Assembly (NCBI RefSeq): GCF_964355755.1
Contig: NC_092674.1
Location: 16,189,001 to 16,249,000, forward strand
Origin: Antedon mediterranea
Lineage: Eukaryota; Echinodermata; Crinoidea; Comatulida; Antedonidae
Direction: 5' to 3'
Length of the DNA: 60,000 bases
How positions within the stretch are numbered: the first letter of the stretch is position 1; each line of letters starts with the position of its first letter. The notes under the pieces are model-generated. The model did not search any database, was not told where the DNA came from, and was given only the letters and a program-made list of their open reading frames with translations. Both the position numbers and the translations under genes were made by a program. Below are positions 32,380 through 44,300 of this stretch, piece after piece.

Positions 32380-35300
32380 CTAAAAGAATCAAATATAGCA
32401 ACATAATAAGTGATAAGTTATTATTTTGTTGTATCTTAAAAGAAAATGTTATTATATTTTGAGAAATTTTTAAAAATACTCAAGAACTAACATTCTTAAG
32501 TTTTGAAATTTGTGCACATTTTTAAGTCACCCACCTGCATTCTTGAAATACCCACATGCAACTAATTCAAGTTTACGTGTCTCCCTTTTATTTTCCAGTC
32601 CCGAACTGCGACTGGATTAACAGAATGCTCCTGTGACTTAAGCACAAATTTAGTGGCGCATTTGTGAATTTCAAAAACATGCAAAATTAAATTTTGAAAA
32701 ACAAGAGAGATCTTTATCGTCGTAAGTTTCCACTATCATCATGTTGATTGTAAACTAGTCCGTGTGGTGGCAGTCTTTCACAGATGGTTTTGGGGATTAG
32801 TAAAATACTTTTATTTCTATTTTTTTTTAAACTAGATTTTTTAATTTATTTTTTTCAACAATTACTTTATTTTTACCAGGGAGTTACTTGGATTGCCCAA
32901 ATTGTGAAAAATCATTACTTACAATTCGTTTAAGCTTATCAATTGTTGAAAGGTCCTATCCCTGTAAACCTGTATCTTGTTGCCTTTTAATTTTCTAAAA
33001 AAACAATAAATTCAAACTCAATAAGTTTGTTTTAACACTTCTTAATTCCTTCATTACTTAATATATATGCTGTACTTATTAACATTTCTTATTTTTATAC
33101 TGTACAGAAGGAATAATAAGTTTAGATTTGTGTGTGTGTGTGTGAACAACACAAATAGGTTAATGCTAAACTATCAAACTTTATGTGAAAACCATATGGA
33201 CACAATGATATCATATTACTAGCATATTCAGCACATCACACATTTTGTCCTTGTGTAGATTAGTGTTTAGTTACACATTGCACTGATTATATAAGCATGT
33301 TCTCAGTTGCGAATCCATGATATCCGAAATGTGGAACACTATTGAATTTAGTGGTAAATCACACGCACTAATATTGTTAATAATAATTCAATTGAGGCAG
33401 TCAAATGGGAATGTTCCCCCTGATCCTGATACAAATCAAATCAATTCAGGTCATCATAATTATGTGTTGTGGACATTCAGGAAGGCAATATGCAAATTAT
33501 ATCTTACATAATGTTAACTTACAAAATTAAAAGTGATGAAGCAAAAGAAGAGAATGCCTCAGGATCTATGGTAGTTATAGCGTTGTTATCTAAGTTCCTG
33601 TTTAAAGATAAATTAATAGACATTTAATAAATATTTGTTTATTGAAAAATATGTTTTATTTAAAAATGTTATGTCCCCTATCAAATCAGACTTTGAATAG
33701 GCCGTTTTGTTATTTTAATAAAGTTATTCACTTCCATAGAATAAAAAAATTTAAACAATATAAAAAGACAAAGTAAATGGTTAAATTCAACAATTTATTT
33801 TTTGCTTAATATATGTATATTTTTTTGGTCAAAGTGAACTTAAATATTTATGTGACAATTAAAAACATTGTTTTTTTAAATATTTGGACAATGTATCTTT
33901 AAGACTATATTACGATTTAAAATGTTATACTGAGAGTAAAAAGCATTCCTGCTTGAAACTACGGTAGTTATTATACAGTAGAGGTAATGATGAAAGAAAA
34001 GTCTATCTGGAGCTGACTACACCACAGACTCATTCATTCATTCATTCTTTATTTAGCCTTTAAAATCGAAATACATTTAAAACAAGGTAACAAAAACAAG
34101 ACAGGGTGGAAATCTAAGGAGGCAAGGATAAGCAAAAGCAATTAAAATCGCTGTAGCTCGCAGGCTTGCTTATCCATCCTTAGACTAAAAATAAAATAAT
34201 TTATAGTAATTAAAATCATATAATAATATATAATTTGTTTGATTCAGTCTTATGGTAAGATTTCATTCTTTTTAAAGTCACGGAAATATCTTTAAATCAA
34301 TTAATCAATTATAATTAATGTTGTTCATTCGAATTCCATTGACTGACACAGGTGTTTACTCAATGTTTGTTAGGGCAGTCCATGAAATTCAGTATTAACT
34401 GGAATAATTATATATAATAACCATAATTTAGGAAGTATTGAAAAAAATCTCCAAATGATTTCAAACATTGGTACCAGTGTTACAGCAATGTTAGGGCAGT
34501 CCATGACATCCAGTATCAACTGGAATAATTAGAATAGTTCTAAAACCTTAAATGATAAATAATACAAATTAAGTTAGTTGCAAATCATCTATTGATTTAA
34601 TATAAACACTGCATTTACTCCTTTTATTTTTGTTTGTTTTCAGTTTATAAGTTCCATTTACAGCTTTGTTGGCAACAAAAACCACTCCGCTACTAAGTCT
34701 CAAGCTTTACTTGCCCACCCTGTAAATGTTTTGCTTTATCCTAGAGAATAGTAACCCTTTTATAGTACAAAAGTGTTATTTCAGGCAAGTCGACCAGTGG
34801 CTCCAGGTTCATCATCATAAAATAGGCATAATTTTACAAACATTTAATTGAAAGATTACACTATAAAATACATATTGTACAATGTATTGATTTGGGATAA
34901 ATTTGTTAAGATATTATACTCACAGTTCTGTCAATGCTGTCAAACCATTAAATGCATTTGCTGGCAATTTCTTTATTTGGTTATTGTCCAACCTCCTAAA
35001 ATAAAGAATACACAGTCAAAAGAAATTAAAATATATTTTGTACGATTTTCTTTTCCTATGACTTGTTTTAGATATGGTCCATAATACAGTTGAAACCTCC
35101 TGTGGACACCACTTGTAAATGGACACCTCATAACGGATACTCACATAAAAGTCTGTGTGTCCTTTTTATTCAATATAGTGCATTGGTAAGTACCATTAGG
35201 GAAGAGTGGAATTACTTTCCCTGTTACCATCTTAAATCATCTCAAACATTTCCATAAGAGGACAGGAAAAACATTTTATTTGTATAGATAACTTCTAAAA

Positions 35301-38300
35301 ACTGTTTATTTTCTAAAAATAATTTTAAATACTGAAATCTATGTTACTTTACTTTAAAATAGCCTTTATGTTGGAGAATTAGACGCTATACATTATTTGT
35401 TATAGTACAAGATTAAATTCATTCATTCATTCATTTTATTTGGTCCAATATAAAAATACATCAGAAATTCCTCTTATATACACTGCAGAGATAATAACAA
35501 TATACGTACATGCAGAAAACAATCAATATAAAAAATCACTGATAAAATATCAATTCTAATTCTCCGACTGGGCAATTATCACAAAATTTAATGCAATATT
35601 GTGTTTTGTCTGATTGTGAAATCTACTTTTGACTTACTGTATAACAAAATTTAAACATGAACTCATTTTTTATGTAGTAATTCGATCATAATTATAAAGT
35701 ACATATCAATAAAAATACTCACAGCAATGTCAATGCAGTTAAACCAAAAAATGCATTTGCTGGCAATGTGCTTATCTTGAAATCTCTCAACCACCTTCAA
35801 GATAAAACAATTTAGTATTAACCAAGTAGCTACGGTGGCTGATTTCCGCCAAAGAAAAAAATTATTTTATAATAATAACGCCGTGTTAGGGCGTTATAAC
35901 GCCGTAATAGGGCGTTATAACGCCGTAATTAGGACGTTATAACGCCCTAAATATACAATCTGTTCACACGTACATGCCCGTAGTACCTCTCGGTGCATTC
36001 ACAGATTTTAGAAAGTCACGTGGTACATTACTTTTATTATGTGTATGGAGTCGAGTCATGTGCTTAAAAAATGTATAACATTCACAAGGTTTTAAATATC
36101 AAAACAATCAATTTGTTTAAAGGTTTTGTTAAGATAACGCAGTCTTAAAGTTACTGCGAAGATGATTTTAAACAACAAAATGTAAAAACAATGCATTACT
36201 ATAGAGAATCGCTGTACAAAATAAACGCGTAAAGAGCCAGCCAGAGCCGTTAAATTAAATAGATTAAAGCTATTTTTTTGGTTTAAAATCATCAAAAAAT
36301 AATGTTATTATTGTTTTAACAAAAACCTTTAAACAAATTGATTCAATCCATTCAAAGTCGCAACTCTAGGGTGGCTGATTTCCGCTAAAGAATTTTTTTT
36401 TTATATAATAATACGGCGTTATAACGCCCTAATACGGCGTTATAACGCCCTAATTAGGTCGTTATAACGCCGTATTATTATAAAAAAAATAATTTTCTTT
36501 GGCGGAAATCAGCCACCGTAAGTAGCAGACCATGTATTACGAAATAATTTTCATGTTTTGCGATATGTATTACATATTATTATGTCTATTTCGTGAGATC
36601 CCTATAGACAAGTTCTATTTCCTCTGAAATATGATGTAAGAAGCATTTTTGGGTAGAAGCTGGGATCCACTTGATTTAGGATATTTCGACCTCGCTGATT
36701 ACGAATATGGCGGATCCCAAGCGAAATTCGGCCATCTAAGCCCTTAATTTGCATAATTAAAAATGGCGGCCATTTTTTATAATTACCCTATATCTCGAGA
36801 ACCACTAGTCACAGATAATTAATTTTGGTGTCAAAATGTTTTAAATATATGTTTTTATATTCACTTTAATGACACATTTTCTCAAAAAATGGATGCAAGT
36901 CTTATTTCTGACATTTTGACCTTTGACCTTGATTTATCGTATCTCAGTAACCAATAATCGGAGAGACACGAAATAGGGCTCAAATTGTTCAGAAACTATA
37001 CATTCTTATTTATTATAATGAAATGTTTTTACAAAAAATGGCCGATTCTACAACTATTGACCTTTGAACTATTAGTCAAATATAATAATATAATAATAAT
37101 ATAACTTTGAAAATTGTGGTCTTATGAATTTTTTTTTCTTTTTAAATTGTTTAAAACATGTGTGTTTCTATACAGTCTAATGGCACATTTTGTACAAGAA
37201 TGGCCGATAGTATGGTTATTGACCTTTAAACTACAGCATAGGCCTACTGTATACTGAATATAATATAATTGCATAACTATGAAATTATTTATACTCAATA
37301 ATAATTAGTAAAATTATAAAATTCACTGCCATCAAATATGATGTGTTATGATTTATATAGATTTAAAAAAAAATTGAACACGCAAGTTACATTTGTTGAA
37401 ATTTGAAATTACCTGCCATCAATATGATGGAGTATGATTATAGATTTTTAAAAATGTGAACATGTCAGCTACATTTGGAAATTACCTGCCATCAATATGA
37501 TGGATTATGATTATAGATTTAAAAAAGAATTTGAACACATAAGCTACATTTGAAAATTACCTGCCATCAATATGATGGATTATGATTATAGATTTAAAAA
37601 AGGATTTGAACACGTCAGCTACATTTGGAAATTACCTGCCATCAATATGATGGATTATGATTGTATAGTACCTGCCATCAATATGATGGATTATGATTGT
37701 ATAGGTTTGAAAGAAAAGTGAACACGTAAGCTACATTTGGAATGAACATGTTAAGGGCATCAGTTTTGATCATTCATGCAAAGGTTTCCGTCATCTTTAG
37801 CGTTGTTACAGTAGCATATTAAAGCTGTACATGGTAGTTTTGACTTTTTGCACCTACATCTATATGGTTATGCATCGTGTCTTGCATCAACAATAAATCA
37901 TCTCTAACGAAGCAGTAGGAATAGCTCCATTTTTCAGAAGCACTGGTTGAAGTTTACCATTAGATAGCTCCCAACCAAAATATGTTGGTGATGGCAAATG
38001 CTGGATTGGCGATACAGCTTTTTTCAATACGAGTGCTTGGAAGTGTGCTCTTTTTATATGCTGGTGCACTGCATCGCTTGTTGGAGATAATGCCTCTGGT
38101 TTTTTGTTTTTTTTAACATGGCATGCCTAACTTAAAACTGTCGATAAAGGACACCACCAGACAAAGATGAACCAAAACACAGAGACCAATTCGTCGAATT
38201 ATAGAAAGTGGTGAAATACCGCTGCCAAATTGCTGGTCAAACTTGTTGGCATTACAAGATAATAATGCAGATCTGACACGATTTCTATCAGAGGAGTTGA

Positions 38301-41300
38301 TTCGTCAAGCTCCTGTAGACAAAGAAATTGTCACAGCTGGTGGATTTATGAAAGAATCAGTTGTTAAATCATCAAAATTGTACACGAATACGTTGTCTCT
38401 GGTCAGACCATGAAGAATAGGACACGAGACTTGTCATGCTGCCAATGTCCGATACGACACAGTTGTAGTTGCTTCTAGGGATACAGACGTACGTACTAGT
38501 GATTCTAGTGTCTCACTACCAAAGCATGGTATCCAAATGGATGATGATAGGGACATCCAAAAAAAGAAAGTATCTATAAAAGACATTTTTCAAGCCTTGC
38601 CCGAGGGTTCTGCAAAAGCACTGATTCCATTCCACACTATTAGTGGATGCGATACTACCTCATATCCAGGGAAGAGTTAAATTATATTAATACATACATA
38701 CAGTAATTTAACTCTTCACTGCTCATATCTAAGTGGTCACTCAAAGGCATCGGCATGGGAAGTATTAAAAAAAGGTATGAACTAATTAAAGACCTGGGAG
38801 AAAACCTATCAGTGACCAAGTTATTATGAAATCGGAAAGATTCATTTGCTACGTTTACGGTGTTGGTCAAGTTAAAAGTACCAATAAAGTTAGGCTTTAA
38901 AAAAAAAAGGCATTACCTCCAACAAGCGATGCAGTGCACCAACATATAAAAAGAGCACACTTCCAAGCACTCGTATGGAAAAAAGCTGTATCGCCAATCC
39001 AGCATTTGCCATCACCAACATATTTTGGTTGGGAGCTATCTAATGGTAAACTTCAACCAGTGCTTCTGAAAAATGAAGCTATTCCTACTGCTTCGTTAGA
39101 GATGATTTATTGTGGATGCAAGACACGATACATAACCAATAAATGTAGGTGCAAGAAGTCAAAACTACCATGTACAGCTTTATGCCGCTGTAACAACGCT
39201 AAAGATGACGGAAACCTTTGCATGAATGATCTTAACTGATGCCCTTAACATGTTCATTCCAAATGTAGCTTACGTACGTGTTCACATTTTCTTTTAAATC
39301 TATACAATCATAATCCATCATATTGATGGCAAGTAATTTTCAAATGTAGCTTACGTGTTCAAATTCTTTTTTAAATCTATAATCATAATCCATCATATTG
39401 ATGGCAGGTACTATACAATCATAATCCATCATATTGATGGCAGGTAATTTCCAAATTTCCAAATGTAGCTGACGTGTTCAAATTCTTTTTTAAATCTATA
39501 ATCATAATCCATCATATTGATGGCAGGTAATTTTCAAATGTAGCTTACGTGTTCAAATTCTTTTTAAAATCTATAATCATAATCCATCATATTGATGGCA
39601 GGTAATTTCCCAATTTCCAAATGTAGCTGACGTGTTCAAATTCTTTTTTAATTCTATAATCATAATCCATCATATTGATGGCAGGTAATTTTCTAATGTA
39701 GCTTACGTGTTCAAATTCTTATTTAAATCTATAATCATAATCCATCATATTGATGGCAGGTAATTTCCAAATGTAGCTGACATGTTCACATTTTAGAAAA
39801 TCTATAAGCACACTCCATCATATTGATGGCAGGTAATTTCAAATTTCAAATTTCAAAAAATGTAACTTGCGTATTCAAATTCCTTTTTAAATCTATATAA
39901 ATAATAACACATCATATTTGATGGCAGTGAATTTTATAATTTTACTAATTGTTATTGTGTATAAATAATTTCATAGTTATGCAATTATATTATATTTAGT
40001 ATACAGTAGGCCTATGCTGTAGTTAAAAGGTCAATAACCATACTATCGGCCATTCTTGTACAAAATATTCCATTAGACTGGATAGAAACACGTCACATGT
40101 TTTAAACAATTTAAAAAGAAAAAAAAATTCATAAGACCACAATTTTCAAAGTTATATTATTATTATATTATTATATTTGACTAATAGTTCAAAGGTCAAT
40201 AGTTGTAGAATCGGCCAGTTTTTGTAAAAACATTTCATTATAATAAATATGAATGTATAGTTTCTGAACAATTTGAGCCCTATTTCGTGTCTCTCCGATT
40301 ATTGGTTACTGAGATACGATAAATCAAGGTCAAAGGTCAAAATGTCAGAAATACAACTTGCATCAATTTTTTGAGAAAAAGTGTCATTAAAGTGAATATA
40401 AAAACATATATTTAAAACATTTTGACACCAAAATTAATTATCTGTGACTAGTGGTTCTCGAGATATAGGGTAATTATAAAAAATGGCCGCCATTTTTAAT
40501 TATGCAAATTAAGGGCTTAGATGGCCGAATTTCGCTTGGGATCCGCCATATTCGTAATCAGCGAGGTCGAAATATCCTAAATCAAGTGGATCCCAGCTTC
40601 TACCCAAAAATGCTTCTTGATTCGTTTTCTAGGCCGTTTTTTGAGAAATGGAACCTGTCTACTACCTGTATAGACTCTACATGCCATTATTCCCAATATG
40701 GACACCCCTCGAAAGGAAAATGGAATAGTCCAGGCGCCGTAGAGGGCCGTACAAACGTCTCTCACGCGCGCATGCATGACATCGTCCTCATATTCCAAGA
40801 TCCACGTGATCACGGCGAGGGGAGGCGGGAGGGATTGCTATACAGGTAGGTATCTCACTCATACATAGACTATACCAACACCACTGTTGGTTTGTGTAAT
40901 CATATACCATCTTGTAAGTGGCCATGTTTTTTTGTTGGTTTTAGTTTGGAACAAAAATTATTACAAAAAGTTTCTAAAATTTAGTTTTATTTGAAAATTC
41001 TAGAAAGTTTGTAGGAATTCAGAGTAAAAAAATACTCACAGTTCTGGCAGTGATGTCAACCCATTAAACGCATTGGCTTCTAGTGTACGTATTTGATTAG
41101 ATTCCACCAAGCTAGAAATCAAGAAAAGTAAAGTTCAGTAAGAAAAAATTGCAGTATTCAAAACTATATATACTACTATAAACTATAATTTAAAACCATT
41201 AGTTACCATTAAAGATTAGATCTAAGAATTCTAATTCTCCGACTGGGTAATTATCACAAAATTTAATTCAAAATTGTGTTTTGTCTGCTTGCTTGTGAAA

Positions 41301-44300
41301 TGTTACTTTTCTTTGTTTTCCACGGGATTACACTGTAGTGATATAGGTGGACAACATTATACATCGCAATTCAGTTATTTTTGTAAACACACATATCCCC
41401 CCCCCCCCCCTGTTTTTAATGGTGGTGGGGGAGGGGGATCCTGTTGTCACCGCTGTAATTCAATAAATGAAACAGGTACTGAAATGGTACTGAATGATGC
41501 TTCATTTTATGAAAACCACATAAAATAATCATGATTATTGAAAGAAAATTAGACATTGGTATAAGAAATGCATTAAAAAAGTAGAAATAACAAAGCAATT
41601 TCAATCAATATGTAAATAATGTTTAGGTAAGTTTTGATTTTTAAAGAATAGGTTTAAGCAGCAAGACAAGAAATATGATATGAACTAACTTTAATTTTAT
41701 AGCCTTGTTTTGTTCACATTCATTTATTCATTCATATTCAATATCATAAGTAAAAAATAGAAATTTTGTTCTCATAGTACACTGTTTAAGCTAAATTATG
41801 TTACAAAATAAAATATAACAGTTTATTATATCTCAACCGTATGTTGTAACAGTAAATAAAAATATAATTATATTTTATTTGTATTACCAACTGAATGGAT
41901 CTTTTAAAGGGTAAATTATGTTTGTTTTTTTTATAGGCATGTTGCAAGTCATGACAAAATATCTTTTATTTTTTAACAGCAAACTGTAGTGATAGTATGC
42001 CTAGTGTCACTTAACCCTGAACGGAATGATAATAATGAAATGGCAAAGATTAAAACTGTGTAGCATTTTTTAATTCATTTTTGCTGTACATACATTGAAC
42101 TAATGAATTATTAATCAAAAGAAATTCATAAGAGTAACTAAAAAAAAAATACCTGTAATCAGTGATTTGCCCGACGTGCAATATCCTTCAAAGTAAGAGA
42201 AATACAAAGTAATTGTTATTATAAAAAATATATATATATATATATTTTTTGATAATTCAAAACAAAATAACTACATAAACAAAATGTAGTAAATCTTACT
42301 TAAAGGATATTTAAATTGTAAAATATTATTTTACAACTGAAAATTTATTTTGATTTATTATATTATCTTACAAAAAATTAAAAAAATTCATAGTGAATTC
42401 ATTAAAAAGAAGTTGTTTATTGTCGTGATGTGGTTTCCCGATTAATCGTACGATCAAAACGGTACTGGGTATGATTAAAAAGAAGTTGTTTATTTTTGGG
42501 GTTGGGTGTGGGGAGTGGTTTAAACTTATAATCACATAATAATATAATTATTATATATTAATTATTTTGTTATAGTTGTCCTACAATGTAAAATACAATT
42601 TCTAATTTAACTTTTTAATTAAAACTAAATTGTAGTACAGTAAATACATTATACTGCATGTAATCCATCTATTGTATACTTTAGTATGTCAAAATATAAT
42701 ATGTTAAAATAAAAATTTGGTAAATATATTTTAATAATTTATTTCCTAAAACAAAATGTTTACACCAAATTCAAATCGTTAGCAACCATAATAAATGTAT
42801 TATCTAATATGTAATACAGATTCAGTTTCAATTGTTATATCTTACAAAATTAAATAGTTCAATCATGGTGTATACATTTAAAAAATGTTGATTTTAAAAT
42901 TATTTGAAATAATTTGATAAATTTAAAAATGTTGATTTTAAAATTCTTTTTCTGTAAATAGTCGTAATGTACACATTAGTCCATTTTTACAATTGAACCT
43001 ACAATGAATGCACTCCATTGTATAAACATTTTAATGTCAAAATATAAAATATATATGTAAATTTTAATTTTAAATCACTACATAAACAAATACTAACTAG
43101 ATTTAATTCGTCACTATGACGAATTATAGGTTATATGCATTGATTTAAATAAAGATAATTGATTTTTAAAAGATATATTGATTGATTGATTTTGTCAGAA
43201 TCTTTAATTATTTATAATATATGATAGGACCTTGCTAACGCGAACACCATAGCCGGTATCACAATCCGATCAAAGATCCATATGCGTATAATGTCATAAA
43301 CCACATTTGTTGTTACATAATAATAAAGACATAAGTTAATTTTTATCTAGATTTCATTATAAATCATGTGTATAATCTATACACTAAGAAATAAATTTGA
43401 ACAAACAATACGGATAATAAAAAAAAAATCTTATTTCGTTTCCCAAGGTGAGACTCGAACTCGGTACCTTGAATGCCATAGACACGAGCACAGACCATTG
43501 AGCCATACACAACTGACTAAAAGTTGGAGAAAAATTCCTCCGTGTATTTACTATGCAGTAACCACTTTGGTGCAGATAGATTATTACATACCGCAATGAA
43601 TTATAATTTTTTACTATGATGACATCTTTAAAAATTGAAAAAAAATGATGCACTGTCAAACTATATACTTTTACCTTTAATATATGAACTTCTTAAGGAA
43701 GAAAGTTAATGTTAAGTTTGTTATTTTGGCCTAAGAAAATGTTATAATTTGTTTGATTGTCGAAATTAATTTTGTTAAATTTAATATGCCATTAATGATG
43801 ACTTAATCAACTTTTGTTCTTCTAATTTCATAATAAATCATACATATGATACATACACTTCAAGAAAATTAAATAAAAAATAGGTGTTCCCGAGCATCCT
43901 AACGATATATATTAACTTTAAAATTTAGCATATTTTCACCATTTTGTTAACTTACACGTGCGTAGCCTGTCACATTTGACGTGCTCGTATAACGCTGTTT
44001 CGCGTTGAAAAGTGAATAAAATATGATAATATTATTAAAGAAAGGTTATACAACAGTAATCGGACAAAAACAGTGCGCATTAACGTTTGACGCGCAGTGC
44101 ACGTGCAAAAATCTGCGCACTCATGGCAATTTTTTAAACGCTTAAAATTGCCTGAAACGTACTCTAATTTCATCGAAAATAAATTCTGACAATTTTCAAC
44201 ATTTTAAGCGCGCGTACGCATGCGTTATATGCGCTACGCACGTAATTGTATTGCCATATGATGAAATATGACCTGAAATTTATGAGTACCAAATTTTGTT

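Larger units (their letters stand above)
36632..40620. mobile_element. Giant inverted-repeat (foldback) element, ~4 kb
   Basis: Arms at 36632-38096 and 38908-40620 are inverted copies. They start AAGAAGCATTTTTGGGTAGA, pass through colinear non-coding sequence and tandem units, and end inside a coding sequence (ACAAGCGATGCAGTGCACC). The ~810-bp spacer holds the middle of the gene. Weaker inverted similarity (GAAATAGAACTTGTCTA against GAAATGGAACCTGTCTA) continues outside the arms, so the true ends may lie further out. No target duplication was identified. It sits in a receptor intron. Confidence 0.8.

Noticed and set aside
36632-40620. CRISPR-like array of palindromic repeats
   Set aside because: Units are directly adjoining, diverge gradually, mirror each other in two inverted arms, and lie in a eukaryotic intron; no spacer pattern or cas-type genes.
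40502-40849. 115-residue plus-strand frame at the right end of the foldback arm
   Set aside because: It begins in arm sequence that is non-coding in the left arm and runs out into unrelated flanking DNA; no domain recognised.
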